DNA of 23,444 nt from a virus: positions 1-23,444 of IMG/VR virus record IMGVR_UViG_3300027797_000146; one strand, 5' to 3'. The notes under the pieces are model-generated. The model was given only the letters and a program-made list of their open reading frames with translations, searched no databases and was not told the DNA's origin. This document shows positions 1 to 7,358 of the stretch, piece after piece. The translations under genes and the position numbers were made by a program. Position 1 is the first letter of the stretch. The number at the start of each line of letters is the position of its first letter.

Positions 1-1278
1 TGCCAAGTCTAGGTGCTCAGAAGATGTCCATGAATCAGTTGCATCAATCCATGCAAAAGTTTTGTCTGTTGCACCCTTAAGAGTAAGACCACCACCATCT
101 GCTCCTGCATCTGTTGGAGATGCCACTGAACCAAGTGTAAGGTTCTTATCATCAATTGTGATTTCTGTTGAGTTAATTGTAGTTGTTGTACCGTTAACTG
201 TTAGGTCCCCTGAAAGAACCAAAGATGTTCCAGTTGCTGCACCAATGTTTGGTGTTACAAGTGTTGGAGTATTAGCAAAAACAAGTGCTCCAGTACCAGT
301 CTCGTCTGAAATAATTCCAGCAAGTTCTGATGAGGATGTTGCTGCAAGTACGTTTAACTTATCTGTTGTTACAACAAGTGTCTTTGATGACGGGATAGTT
401 GTACCGTTAACAGATGTAGCAGTAGCCACACCAATATCTGGTGTTGTAAAACTTGGGCTAGTAGTAAATGCTACTGTTCCAGATCCTGCTTCATCAGTTA
501 GTGCTGCTGCAAGGTTTGCAGAAGACGGTGTAGCAAGAAATGTTGCTACGCCAGTTCCAAGTGATGTAATTCCAGTTCCACCGTTAGCAACAGGAAGTGT
601 TCCTGTAACTCCAGTAGTTAATGAAACGTTTGTAATAGTATTACTTGAACCACTGATGGTTTTGTTAGTAAGGGTTTCTGTGCCTGCGAGGGTAGCAAAG
701 TTATCATCGGTAAGAGCAGTATTAAATTCTGCAGTTGTTCCACTTATAGTGTTACTTGATAGTGAAATTGTCTTGTTGGTTAATGTTTCGCTACCAGCAA
801 GTGATGCAAAGTCTGCATCTGACATTGCTGAGTTAAACTCTGCCTTTGTACCAGTAATAGTATTTGTTGTTAGTGAAATTGACTTATTTGTGAGTGTATC
901 AGTTGAATCTTTAAGAACAACTGTTCCAGTTGCATTAGGAAGTGTGATTGTGCGGTCTGCTGTTGGGTCTGTTACTGTAAGGGTAGTTTCGTAATCATCT
1001 GCAGTAGCACCTTCAAATGTAATTTCTGTTTGAAATACACCAACTGCTTGAGGGGCTGCCCACTTTATACCAGAAGTTTCTGCTGAGTCTGCTGTCAAAA
1101 TATAATTATTTTGTCCAACACCTAATCTAGCAATTGCATTATCTGCAGTACCAACTAGTAAATCACCTTTTGCATCTGCAATTTTATTTGTAAGAATATT
1201 ATGGCCTTCAACGGTTGCGGTTGCGCCCTCAACTACTAATCCAGCCTTTACTCTAAAATCTTTTGTTACTGTTGCCAT
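1..1278 (-). CDS. Partial phage tail fibre / minor tail protein with LTNKT repeats
   Basis: The frame is open from ATG 1278 to the window edge (426 codons, no stop), so the C-terminus is missing. The start follows AGGAGATAATAA, a good ribosome binding site. The N-terminus reads MATVTKDFRVKAGLVVEG, and the middle has three copies of a LTNK(T/S)IS motif, each followed by a T/S/N-rich beta stretch (for example SETLTNKTISLSSNTISGT). Such repeats are typical of trimeric tail fibre shafts of phages from aquatic and actinobacterial hosts. It lies 15 nt downstream of the next virion-like gene and is probably co-transcribed with it. The role as receptor-binding fibre or fibre shaft is inferred from repeats and neighbourhood. 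Plus-strand reading frames over this gene are its shadows. Confidence 0.8.
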   Translation of the reverse strand, partial: MATVTKDFRVKAGLVVEGATATVEGHNILTNKIADAKGDLLVGTADNAIARLGVGQNNYILTADSAETSGIKWAAPQAVGVFQTEITFEGATADDYETTLTVTDPTADRTITLPNATGTVVLKDSTDTLTNKSISLTTNTITGTKAEFNSAMSDADFASLAGSETLTNKTISLSSNTISGTTAEFNTALTDDNFATLAGTETLTNKTISGSSNTITNVSLTTGVTGTLPVANGGTGITSLGTGVATFLATPSSANLAAALTDEAGSGTVAFTTSPSFTTPDIGVATATSVNGTTIPSSKTLVVTTDKLNVLAATSSSELAGIISDETGTGALVFANTPTLVTPNIGAATGTSLVLSGDLTVNGTTTTINSTEITIDDKNLTLGSVASPTDAGADGGGLTLKGATDKTFAWIDATDSWTSSEHLDLA

Positions 1279-1293
1279 TTATTATCTCCTTGG

Positions 1294-1734
1294 TTAAGCC
1301 TTCAAACCAGTACGCATGTAGCGCAAGGTAATCGGGGTCTGACCCACCACGGGAATTACAGTTAGGTTAACTGTTCCTCCTGCCCTAGAGACGCTAATGG
1401 TGCCAATATTCCCATCATTGTCTACTGTTCCATATTCACTAACATTATCATTTGTTCCGTCAGGGACTATGGTCAATTCTGTTGTGAAGAATTTATCTCC
1501 ACTGCTTTTTTTGATTGAGACCACATACTTAACGGATCTCCATTCTGAAGCGGTAAAATTATCAAAGATTGTACTGTTCTCAATACCAGTAATTGTTACT
1601 TCGTTGTTACCCGCAGAGCCTAGGTCTGTTGCCTGTGCTGAGGTGGTGTCAATTAAATCAACATAGTCTGCTTGAGTTGGTCTATCACCTGTCTGAAACA
1701 GGGCCTTTACGCTTGATAATGATATTTTCGCCAT
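1294..1734 (-). CDS. Small virion-associated protein (fibre or decoration type)
   Basis: This encodes 146 residues. The N-terminus contains LFQTGDRPTQADYVDLID, a helical opening that recurs in phage structural proteins (TGD.PT..DF..LID). The rest is beta-strand-rich and ends in RYMRTGLKA. No catalytic motif is visible. The start codon sits exactly 6 nt after a TATAAT box and has no Shine-Dalgarno sequence, so it is probably translated from a leaderless mRNA. It lies just upstream of the LTNKT fibre gene, which suggests a role in the tail fibre or baseplate. The exact function is unknown. Confidence 0.7.
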   Translation of the reverse strand: MAKISLSSVKALFQTGDRPTQADYVDLIDTTSAQATDLGSAGNNEVTITGIENSTIFDNFTASEWRSVKYVVSIKKSSGDKFFTTELTIVPDGTNDNVSEYGTVDNDGNIGTISVSRAGGTVNLTVIPVVGQTPITLRYMRTGLKA

Positions 1735-1740
1735 GTGTAG

Positions 1741-1746
1741 ATTATA
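1741..1746 (-). promoter_or_regulatory. Extended -10 (TGATATAAT) of a leaderless promoter
   Basis: On the minus strand TGA-TATAAT is followed by CTACAC and then ATG 1734. The start of transcription is expected about 7 nt after the box, which coincides with the A of the start codon. No good -35 hexamer is visible, as expected for an extended -10 promoter. Confidence 0.6.
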
Positions 1747-1754
1747 TCATATTG

Positions 1755-2096
1755 TTAAAGTATATAGTTAGAGAAGCCAATTACTTGAACACCAATTCCT
1801 GGTGGATTACTTGGTCTATAGCCTTCAATTCCAATATTAGTTATTGTTAACCTAAATGGAAGAAAATCTGTTGCTATAATTGTTTTTGGATAACTTACTG
1901 ATATAACTCCGCTAGATACTGGTCCAAGATCTGATACCGTTGCAGTTGACGCAATAGTTGTTGCAGTAACTAAAAGACCTAAAGCAATGTTTGAGGCTAT
2001 TGCTGAGCCTTTTGAAATATTGTTTGCTGTTACTGTTGGTTTTATATCAGAGATAGTTAGGCTTCTATCAATATTAGTTATATTGATTGTTGCCAT
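1755..2096 (-). CDS. Hypothetical beta-rich virion-like protein
   Basis: This encodes 113 residues, rich in I, T, S and N, with no charged catalytic motif and no membrane segment long enough to be convincing. It starts 2 nt after the stop of the 2554-2099 gene, with only a weak GAAGTAAG upstream, so it is probably translationally coupled. Composition and position among fibre genes suggest a structural accessory, but I do not recognise the family. Confidence 0.6.
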   Translation of the reverse strand: MATINITNIDRSLTISDIKPTVTANNISKGSAIASNIALGLLVTATTIASTATVSDLGPVSSGVISVSYPKTIIATDFLPFRLTITNIGIEGYRPSNPPGIGVQVIGFSNYIL

Positions 2097-2098
2097 AA

Positions 2099-2554
2099 TT
2101 AACTTACTTCGTCTTGTTCTGTAACTTCACCAATCATAATCATTTCACCCTGACAGACTGTCCAAACACGATCAACACCATCTCTTAATTGAATATCAAA
2201 AACATCGCCTGTTCTTAATATTTTAGACTGGGAAGGAGATACAGTAACTGTAAATTCTCCAATTTCATCAAATTCTGTTTGGGTTGGGTAAACAGTAAAA
2301 AGCAAATCATCTCCAACATTGTCTGAATATCTTCTAAAGTCTCCTGATATATCCCAACCAGCAGTATCTCCAACAGATGTAGTGTCGTAATCTACTGGAT
2401 TTCCAAGATCATCTTCAACATAAACTCTAAAAGAAGCACTGTCTCCAATTACAACAGTCCAGTTAATAAGTGGTGGCTTATTTCCAATATTATAATTAGA
2501 CGGAGCCGTTACGCCATCTAGCGGTGTCTCGTTTGGGTTTCTATAAATAGCCAT
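2099..2554 (-). CDS. LtfC-like beta-sandwich tail protein
   Basis: This encodes 151 residues. The core INWTVVIGDSASFRVYVEDD followed by ..DYDTTSVGDTAGW matches the pattern of the LtfC/p132/Gp6-type beta-sandwich found in actinophage tail proteins: a 'GD.a.f.v...dd.g' opening, a W or F, and a terminal strand before the C-terminus. Two further proteins in this window share the pattern (16855-16439 and 15597-15235), so they look like paralogues. It is the head of a minus-strand unit: TATAAT lies exactly 6 nt before the ATG with no Shine-Dalgarno sequence, which suggests a leaderless transcript. The assignment rests on motif shape, not on a search. Confidence 0.65.
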   Translation of the reverse strand: MAIYRNPNETPLDGVTAPSNYNIGNKPPLINWTVVIGDSASFRVYVEDDLGNPVDYDTTSVGDTAGWDISGDFRRYSDNVGDDLLFTVYPTQTEFDEIGEFTVTVSPSQSKILRTGDVFDIQLRDGVDRVWTVCQGEMIMIGEVTEQDEVS

Positions 2555-2560
2555 TGTTAA

Positions 2561-2566
2561 ATTATA
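2561..2566 (-). promoter_or_regulatory. Extended -10 (TGGTATAAT) of a leaderless promoter
   Basis: On the minus strand TGG-TATAAT, then TTAACA, then ATG 2554. The geometry is the same as at 1741-1746. No clear -35. Confidence 0.6.
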
Positions 2567-2569
2567 CCA

Positions 2570-3097
2570 TTAAGCAAGTCCATTTTTCAATGCCCCCCAA
2601 GATCCATTACCTTTTGGCTGTCCAACAATAATAACGCCAGTTGATGCATTTGATTTGGCAACTACTGCTACAGCGCCTGATCCATCAGCAGGAACTGTAT
2701 CTGTCAAACCTCCACCATCAGCAACATAAAGTATATCTCCAGCAGAGTATGCTGCTGTATTTATATTTTCAAATACGCCAGATATGATTATTACACCATC
2801 AGAATTGCTTGTCATTGCTGCTTGTGTTATTCCAACTACTGGGAATGTTGTTAAATCGTTTGAATCACATTTTGCAACTGTTGGTTTTGTTGAGTACCCC
2901 GAAATATAAACTGGAGTTCCTTTTGCAATAGTTGATCCTGTAACATTTCTTACTTCTAGTGAAATAAAAGGAAGTCCAATGTTTGAAATAACATCTTCTA
3001 TGCGTTCTGCTAATGACTGAATATCCTCATGGACATTTACAGGGTCACTTAAAACGGGATAAGGAAGATCATAAGTTGTAGTTGCACCAGTAGCCAT
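2570..3097 (-). CDS. Phage structural / fibre-tip-like protein
   Basis: This encodes 175 residues. SDPVNVHEDIQSLAERIE near the N-terminus is a short helix common at the start of phage fibre proteins. The following domain (ISLEVRNVTGSTIAKGTPVY, then GI, GVF, GDILYV and VG strands) is the small beta domain with a 'GTPVYI.G' motif that recurs in phage tail fibre and capsid-accessory proteins. The C-terminal KGNGSWGALKNGLA may be the tip. The start has a -10 box 10 nt upstream and no Shine-Dalgarno sequence. Function is inferred from similarity of pattern and neighbours. Confidence 0.65.
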   Translation of the reverse strand: MATGATTTYDLPYPVLSDPVNVHEDIQSLAERIEDVISNIGLPFISLEVRNVTGSTIAKGTPVYISGYSTKPTVAKCDSNDLTTFPVVGITQAAMTSNSDGVIIISGVFENINTAAYSAGDILYVADGGGLTDTVPADGSGAVAVVAKSNASTGVIIVGQPKGNGSWGALKNGLA

Positions 3098-3107
3098 AGT
3101 ACTTATT

Positions 3108-3113
3108 ATTATA
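3108..3113 (-). promoter_or_regulatory. Extended -10 (TGGTATAAT), very short leader
   Basis: On the minus strand GTGGTATAAT is followed by 10 nt and then ATG 3097. The predicted leader is about 3-4 nt and contains no ribosome binding site. Confidence 0.5.
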
Positions 3114-3162
3114 CCACTTCCAGCATAAAAAACTAAAAAGTTATAGAAATGTTACCTAAAGT

Positions 3163-3192
3163 TTGACTTTGAGACCAAATTCATGTTATAAT
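3163..3192 (+). promoter_or_regulatory. Strong sigma-A-type promoter of the lysin gene
   Basis: TTGACT (3163-3168), an 18-bp spacer and a perfect TATAAT (3187-3192). The predicted start is near 3199. It drives the only gene on this strand for 5 kb around and is divergent from the gene starting at 3097. Confidence 0.75.
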
Positions 3193-3198
3193 TAATAC

Positions 3199-3222
3199 AT
3201 GCTACTAACAAGTAGCATTTTT
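3199..3222 (+). promoter_or_regulatory. Hairpin at the 5' end of the lysin mRNA, followed by a U run
   Basis: ATGCTACT / AACA loop / AGTAGCAT is a perfect 8-bp stem (3199-3206 with 3211-3218), followed by TTTTT (3218-3222). It starts at the predicted first transcribed base and lies upstream of the Shine-Dalgarno sequence AGGAGG (3230-3235). It could protect the 5' end of the mRNA, or act as an attenuator because the form is terminator-like. Confidence 0.6.
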
Positions 3223-3243
3223 AGTCTCTAGGAGGTTTTTATT

Positions 3244-3789
3244 ATGAGAAGAGATTTGAAGGCTTGGATTGGAATCCTAGCATTGGTTGGGGTTGTGGCA
3301 CCATTTAGCAACTTTGCCAATGCATCAAGTACGGAAAACAACTTACTAATTAAACAGGCTGAAAACCCTGCTGCCACCCACAAGGTGGCTTTTGTTGTTT
3401 CTAAAGCAAAAATGTTAGAACGTTATGAAAATAAAACACATCTTACAGATGTTGAATTAAAACAACTTCTATCCCTTGTAGGGTTTAGAGGTAATGATTT
3501 AGTAGTGGCTTGGGCTATAGCCAAGAAAGAATCTAATGGTCGTCCTTTAGCATTTAACGGAAACCATAAGACGGGGGATTCATCCTATGGGATGTTCCAA
3601 ATTAACATGATTGACAACCTGGGTCCAGATAGACGTAATAAGTTTGATCTTGACTCTAACGCTGAACTATTCAATCCCGTAAAAAATGCGGAGATTGCAT
3701 ACTATATGTCCAACGGTGGAGACGATTGGTCTTCTTGGAAGGGTATTACCCCAAGGACCAAAGAGTGGATGAAGAAGTTTCCTAAATAA
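3244..3789 (+). CDS. Exported lysozyme-like endolysin / lytic transglycosylase
   Basis: This encodes 181 residues. Residues 1-28 look like a Sec signal peptide: basic MRRDLK, then a hydrophobic core, with probable cleavage after ANA. Residues about 65-175 form a lysozyme-like (SLT/goose-lysozyme type) domain: VAWAIAKKESNGRP with the probable catalytic Glu96, GDSSYGMFQIN (111-121) and DWSSWKG (161-167). This enzyme class cuts the MurNAc-GlcNAc bond of peptidoglycan outside the membrane. The signal peptide suggests export by the host rather than release through a holin. It has a consensus promoter, AGGAGG 8 nt before the ATG, and its own terminator, so it is an autonomous unit. A virion-associated lysin or a resuscitation-factor-like wall enzyme are alternatives. 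Confidence 0.8.
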   Translation: MRRDLKAWIGILALVGVVAPFSNFANASSTENNLLIKQAENPAATHKVAFVVSKAKMLERYENKTHLTDVELKQLLSLVGFRGNDLVVAWAIAKKESNGRPLAFNGNHKTGDSSYGMFQINMIDNLGPDRRNKFDLDSNAELFNPVKNAEIAYYMSNGGDDWSSWKGITPRTKEWMKKFPK

Positions 3790-3805
3790 TTTTAGGTAAT
3801 AAAAT

Positions 3806-3835
3806 ACCCCCTTGGAGAAATCCTTGGGGGTTTTT
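3806..3835 (+). terminator. Intrinsic terminator, probably bidirectional
   Basis: ACCCCC (3806-3811) pairs with the GGGGGT at 3826-3831, and GGA with TCC around a GAAA tetraloop, with a TT/TT internal mismatch. TTTTT follows. It lies between convergent genes (lysin ending at 3789, sulfotransferase ending at 3871). The A-rich stretch on the other side would serve the minus strand. Confidence 0.85.
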
Positions 3836-3870
3836 ATTTATGTCAAGCAGACATATGACTTAAACGGTTA

Positions 3871-4341
3871 TTATAAATATTTTAGAAGTTCTTTATAACT
3901 TTGATACGCTTCTTTTGTTTCTTTAGTTACAAAAGATGTGTATTTTTCTTTACTTTCATCTTTATTTAATTTAGAAACATCAACGGGAACATAATCAACA
4001 TTAAGTTTGTCAGATACTTTTTTCAGAACAGTACTTGAGTCTGTAATCATTTCATTGAAATCAATAAGAACAACATTATCAATATTATTTAATAGTTCTT
4101 TGTGATAACGAGTATACCATTTTGCTATCTCGGAAACATTGTCATTTTTTCCAATGTAATTTTTCCAACTAAAAATAGAACTATACGGATCACGAACTAC
4201 AACCACTACATTCTCTAGGGTTAATTTAGAAGCGGTATGCTCAGAATAATAGACAGTATAATCTGGAAATGCTTTACTTAGAAGTCCTTGTAAAAAAGTA
4301 GTTCCAGAACGAGGAAAACCCTCTACTATGATAGAAGCCAT
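3871..4341 (-). CDS. Short PAPS-dependent sulfotransferase
   Basis: This encodes 156 residues. EGFPRSGTTFL (7-17) is the 5'-phosphosulfate-binding loop, and VVVVRDPYSSIFSW (46-59), with Arg50 and Ser54/57, is the 3'-phosphate-binding motif of sulfotransferases that use 3'-phosphoadenylyl sulfate. It is shorter than most family members (250-300), lacking much of the acceptor-binding part, but both cofactor motifs are intact. It overlaps the end of the 4661-4326 gene by 16 nt and is the last gene of cassette 2. A substrate cannot be read from sequence: sulfation of a phage adhesin glycan or of host surface sugar are both possible. Confidence 0.8.
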   Translation of the reverse strand: MASIIVEGFPRSGTTFLQGLLSKAFPDYTVYYSEHTASKLTLENVVVVVRDPYSSIFSWKNYIGKNDNVSEIAKWYTRYHKELLNNIDNVVLIDFNEMITDSSTVLKKVSDKLNVDYVPVDVSKLNKDESKEKYTSFVTKETKEAYQSYKELLKYL

Positions 4342-4661
4342 TGTAAGTCATCCTCACTCCAATACCAATCAATACCAGCATCTGGTTTAGCAACAGGGGC
4401 TATCCAATCTGTTTCTATTGTATCAAATATCCATGATGGATATGGCTTTGGTCGCACAAAAGCATCAAACTCTTGCATATATAAATACCCAATACTAGCA
4501 AACCTTTTACGAATTTTACCATTGTAAGATGTTTGTAACCAAATACCACCAAGGTTGCAATCAAGCGCTAAGTAGTCCTGTCCTCTATGTTCTTGTTCAT
4601 CTGGTACAACTAGTACTTGTAGAACAATGTTATTGCTGTCTATTTCTGCAAAATGTGCCAT
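4326..4661 (-). CDS. Tail-fibre assembly-like small protein (paralogue of 7358-7014)
   Basis: This encodes 111 residues. It begins MAHFAEIDSNNIVLQVLVV, a strand pair seen in a family common in aquatic phages. It ends with a tryptophan-rich tail: PKPYPSWIFD, then DWIAPV..P, then YWSEDDLQWL. The W-spaced C-terminus resembles tail fibre assembly (Tfa-like) proteins. The same pattern is present in the protein of 7358-7014. It starts 2 nt after the stop of the adhesin at 6220-4664, which fits a dedicated chaperone or capping protein for that adhesin. The function is inferred. Confidence 0.65.
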   Translation of the reverse strand: MAHFAEIDSNNIVLQVLVVPDEQEHRGQDYLALDCNLGGIWLQTSYNGKIRKRFASIGYLYMQEFDAFVRPKPYPSWIFDTIETDWIAPVAKPDAGIDWYWSEDDLQWLLS

Positions 4662-4663
4662 TT

Positions 4664-6220
4664 TTATTGATACCTAACTATGATAATTCCTGATTGACCT
4701 GAAAGATTTGGCTCGGCCCTACCGCCATTACCTGTGTTTGCCGTAGCAGCCCAACCTGTTCCAGCACCAGCATAGCCACCATCACCATTATTTTGCCCAC
4801 CATCGCCAGCAGCAAAGTAACGAGTAGTGCTAACAAGTACACCAGATGATGTTGCTACACCCCAGGCAGAATAAGTGCTTGTTCCATTTCCACCAGTACC
4901 AGAGGCACTTGTACCATTAGAGTTTCCCCCAGAACCTCCAGCACCGCCACCTCCACCGTTAGAATATTTTAAGTTTGGTGAATTTCCAGTAAGTGAGCCA
5001 TTGCCACCACTGTTTCCTTGCCCCGCAGTTCCTGCACCTCCACTATCTAAAATGTTTGCTCCACCAGTTGTGTAACGCATACATCCTCCACCACCAGAAC
5101 CACCAGATTTAGCATTAACACCATTTCCACTACCAGTCCAACCTCCACCTGCACCGCCACCGCCAACCGCAGCAGTAAGTGAAAGTGATCCTCCAGTAAA
5201 ATTTGAGTTAACTCCACTTGAGCCACCAACACCACTACCGCCACCTGAACCGCCTGCGCCACCTGCGCCAATCGTTGCAGTATAGGTTATTGCATTAGTA
5301 AGTGTTAAACTTCCTGTACTTAATGCACCACCAGCACCGCCAGCGCCTTGAGTACTACCACCTCCACCAGCAACACGTAATACTTCTGCACCAGTAATTG
5401 TGCTAGTTGGAGTAAAAGTTCCAGTAGATGTAAACTTGTGATAAACATAACCATCAGAAATATAAACAGTTCCACCTGTTGCTTTGGCTGCTAAAGGAGT
5501 AACTGAGTTAGATGCAGCAGTTGCTGGTGAATCACCGTTGGCGGTAACTGCTTTAAGTGTAATAGTTGTTGGAGTACCAAGAGTTAAACCTGTAATAGTT
5601 AATGGGCTAGTTGTTTGTGCTGGAGAAAATGCAGTATAAGTAGTTCCATCTGTAGAGTACTTGTAGTTTGTAATTGCTGAACCACCAGTAGAACCAGCGG
5701 TAAATGTAAGTTCAACATTACCTACAGTTCCTACTCCAGTTGCTGTTCCAATTGTTGGAGTCTGAGGTAGTGTTTGCGGTGTTTGGCTATTGGAAGCACT
5801 AGATGCTAATGCATTACCAAATCCATTACTTCCTGTAACTGTAAATGTATACGCAGTTCCAGCAGTTAAACCTGTAACTAAAATTGGGCTTGATGAACCT
5901 GATGCAGTAATTGATCCAGGAGATGACGTTACTACAAAATTTGTTGGCAACCCACCATTTGATGGTGGAGTAAAAGGAACACTTACAGCGCCAAGTTGTG
6001 CAAATGTTCGAGTTGAACCTTCTGAAGCAGTTGCAGTACCAATAGTAGATACACCTGGGGGAGCAGAACATACTTGCCATCCAGTGGCTGTATAAATTTC
6101 AAGAACGCCATTCTCGCCATTATAATATGCGGTACCAACAACAGGGGATGCTGGGCGTGATGCCGTATCACCTTCTGGAATCCCACCACTCTCAGGTAAA
6201 GGATAAACTGATTGAGCCAT
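4664..6220 (-). CDS. FN3 / glycine-rich adhesin (receptor-binding fibre), copy 2
   Basis: This encodes 518 residues. The start at 6220 is chosen because AGGAGATAGAATA lies directly before MAQSVYPLPES; the longer frame to 6277 would run across the promoter. Layout: a short N-terminal domain ending CSAPPG (about 1-60); two fibronectin-III-like domains (about 62-150 and 155-250, with ITNYKYSTDGTTYTAFSP in the second); then TSTGTFTPTSTITGAEVLRV and a C-terminal domain (about 290-518) dominated by GGGGAGG-type repeats. Glycine-rich sandwich domains of this kind form the receptor-recognising tip of some phage adhesins. It heads cassette 2 (adhesin, assembly-like protein, sulfotransferase) and is a diverged copy of 8725-7355. 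Confidence 0.8.
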   Translation of the reverse strand: MAQSVYPLPESGGIPEGDTASRPASPVVGTAYYNGENGVLEIYTATGWQVCSAPPGVSTIGTATASEGSTRTFAQLGAVSVPFTPPSNGGLPTNFVVTSSPGSITASGSSSPILVTGLTAGTAYTFTVTGSNGFGNALASSASNSQTPQTLPQTPTIGTATGVGTVGNVELTFTAGSTGGSAITNYKYSTDGTTYTAFSPAQTTSPLTITGLTLGTPTTITLKAVTANGDSPATAASNSVTPLAAKATGGTVYISDGYVYHKFTSTGTFTPTSTITGAEVLRVAGGGGSTQGAGGAGGALSTGSLTLTNAITYTATIGAGGAGGSGGGSGVGGSSGVNSNFTGGSLSLTAAVGGGGAGGGWTGSGNGVNAKSGGSGGGGCMRYTTGGANILDSGGAGTAGQGNSGGNGSLTGNSPNLKYSNGGGGGAGGSGGNSNGTSASGTGGNGTSTYSAWGVATSSGVLVSTTRYFAAGDGGQNNGDGGYAGAGTGWAATANTGNGGRAEPNLSGQSGIIIVRYQ

Positions 6221-6299
6221 TATTCTATCTCCTAAGTTTAATGATTTTATTATATCATATTTTAAATAAGGGTACAAACCATTATTTTGGCGGTATTTA
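6193..6299 (-). repeat. 107-bp repeated promoter/leader, copy 2
   Basis: This segment and 8698-8804 are nearly identical across the first codons of the adhesin, the ribosome binding site, the -10/-35 region and beyond. Differences are a few substitutions plus one inserted and one deleted G. The repeats are in the same orientation, 2.5 kb apart. Confidence 0.85.
6249..6277 (-). promoter_or_regulatory. Promoter of adhesin cassette 2
   Basis: On the minus strand TTGTAC (6272-6277), a 17-bp spacer and TATAAT (6249-6254), giving a leader of about 20 nt that carries AGGAG before ATG 6220. A GGCGGT / ACCGCC inverted repeat (6289-6294 with 6306-6311) lies just upstream. Confidence 0.7.
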
Positions 6300-6318
6300 C
6301 ACAGGACCGCCTATATGA

Positions 6319-7035
6319 TCATTTTAAGAATAACCCTACATTTGTATATTTGGCAGTGTGATATAACTCATAATCGTTGTGCATTAAAGACTCCAATAAG
6401 GAGATTTCTTTTGGGGTTAGAGATTCTCTAAATAGTTTAGATTTAGGGTTAATAATGTTATGTAGTGTACTATCAAGATACTCAGTTTTAGGCTCAAGGT
6501 TAAAGTGTTTACGAGATAACTCTAAACTTTTTTTTGCTGTACCGTGATTTATGTCATCCATCTTAAAAAGATAATCAACCTTAGACAGTCTTTCTTTAGC
6601 CAAAGCAAGATCAGAGTCTTCAACCTTATCGCTTAAACATATTCCATCAATATCAATAATTTTTTCATTACCGTTGTAAGATATAAATTTTGTCTGATAA
6701 TCAACAATTTCTTTTGTTGGATTGTTAAACATAAAATCTAGAAATTCTTTTTTGTATTCTTTAATATCTCCAGTTAAGTATTTCCTGTAAATATGTTGAT
6801 AATGACTAATTGTTCTTGAAATAGGGTCTCTAAGAATTGAAAAACTTAAAACATTATTGTTGTCTAAAGGTTTAAATGAAGCATGTCCATATCCATTAAC
6901 AATATCAGTATACTGTTGCCCACTGGCTATAAAGTCATGCTCAAGTAGCCTTATAACATTTGCGTAAAAAAATCTTCCAGCAGTTTTAGGTATATGAAAA
7001 AACCATAATGGCTTTATGCTGTTGTTCTGTTCCAC
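6319..7035 (-). CDS. Sulfotransferase (Sulfotransfer_2-like), cassette 1
   Basis: This encodes 238 residues. WFFHIPKTAGRFF (11-23) is the HIPKTAG form of the 5'-phosphosulfate loop, and SFSILRDPISRTISHY (64-79), with Arg69 and Ser73/76, is the 3'-phosphate motif. Both are typical of the carbohydrate sulfotransferase group that includes heparan 2-O-type enzymes. The start is a GTG at 7035, overlapping the end of the 7358-7014 gene by 22 nt, with GAGG about 10 nt upstream; no ATG precedes the cofactor loop. It occupies the same cassette position as the smaller sulfotransferase at 4341-3871 but belongs to a different branch, so it is unlikely to be a simple copy. The substrate is unknown. Confidence 0.78.
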   Translation of the reverse strand: MEQNNSIKPLWFFHIPKTAGRFFYANVIRLLEHDFIASGQQYTDIVNGYGHASFKPLDNNNVLSFSILRDPISRTISHYQHIYRKYLTGDIKEYKKEFLDFMFNNPTKEIVDYQTKFISYNGNEKIIDIDGICLSDKVEDSDLALAKERLSKVDYLFKMDDINHGTAKKSLELSRKHFNLEPKTEYLDSTLHNIINPKSKLFRESLTPKEISLLESLMHNDYELYHTAKYTNVGLFLK

Positions 7036-7358
7036 TTCTGATTAGCCTCATCCCACTCATAATTAACCCCGTGTGCTCCATACAAAAGTTCTGGATGTAC
7101 CGCAGGCGCTACCCAGATTTTTTTAGTGTTATCCCATAGCCAAGATGGATATGGCTGCGGTGGTTGGAATTCATTATCAGTAAAAATATTACCAATACCG
7201 CAGTTGGCATATTCATCGGTAATTTTAAATGCAGTTAATGGGTCTACTCCAGTTACTACTTCTTGTGCTTCTAAAAATATATTAATGTTTTCTGGCTCTT
7301 CTTCAAAATAAATAATAGAAACAACAACATTATCTTTATCAATAAATGCATAATTCAT
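7014..7358 (-). CDS. Tail-fibre assembly-like small protein (paralogue of 4661-4326)
   Basis: This encodes 114 residues from the ATG at 7358 (MNYAFIDKDN), which has AGGA 7 nt upstream and overlaps the adhesin stop as ATGA. The in-frame ATG at 7409 lies inside the adhesin and is not preferred. The C-terminal pattern QPYPSWLWD..KKIWVAP..HP...YEWDEANQKW matches the paralogue. It is a candidate dedicated assembly factor for the adhesin encoded just upstream. Confidence 0.65.
   Translation of the reverse strand: MNYAFIDKDNVVVSIIYFEEEPENINIFLEAQEVVTGVDPLTAFKITDEYANCGIGNIFTDNEFQPPQPYPSWLWDNTKKIWVAPAVHPELLYGAHGVNYEWDEANQKWNRTTA

Noticed and set aside
62-994. Long plus-strand frame rich in V, S and P
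   Set aside because: It is the shadow of the minus-strand LTNKT fibre gene, which is open from 1278 to the window edge with a proper ribosome binding site.
4875-5271. Proline-rich and glycine-shadow frames on both strands
   Set aside because: They arise from the glycine-rich adhesin coding DNA read in other frames.
6221-6277. N-terminal extension of adhesin copy 2, and the like at 8726-8812
   Set aside because: Both extensions are simply the repeated promoter/leader read as codons.
6289-6311. GGCGGT/ACCGCC inverted repeat as a terminator
   Set aside because: No U run follows on either strand; it may only be a structural or binding element upstream of the adhesin promoter.
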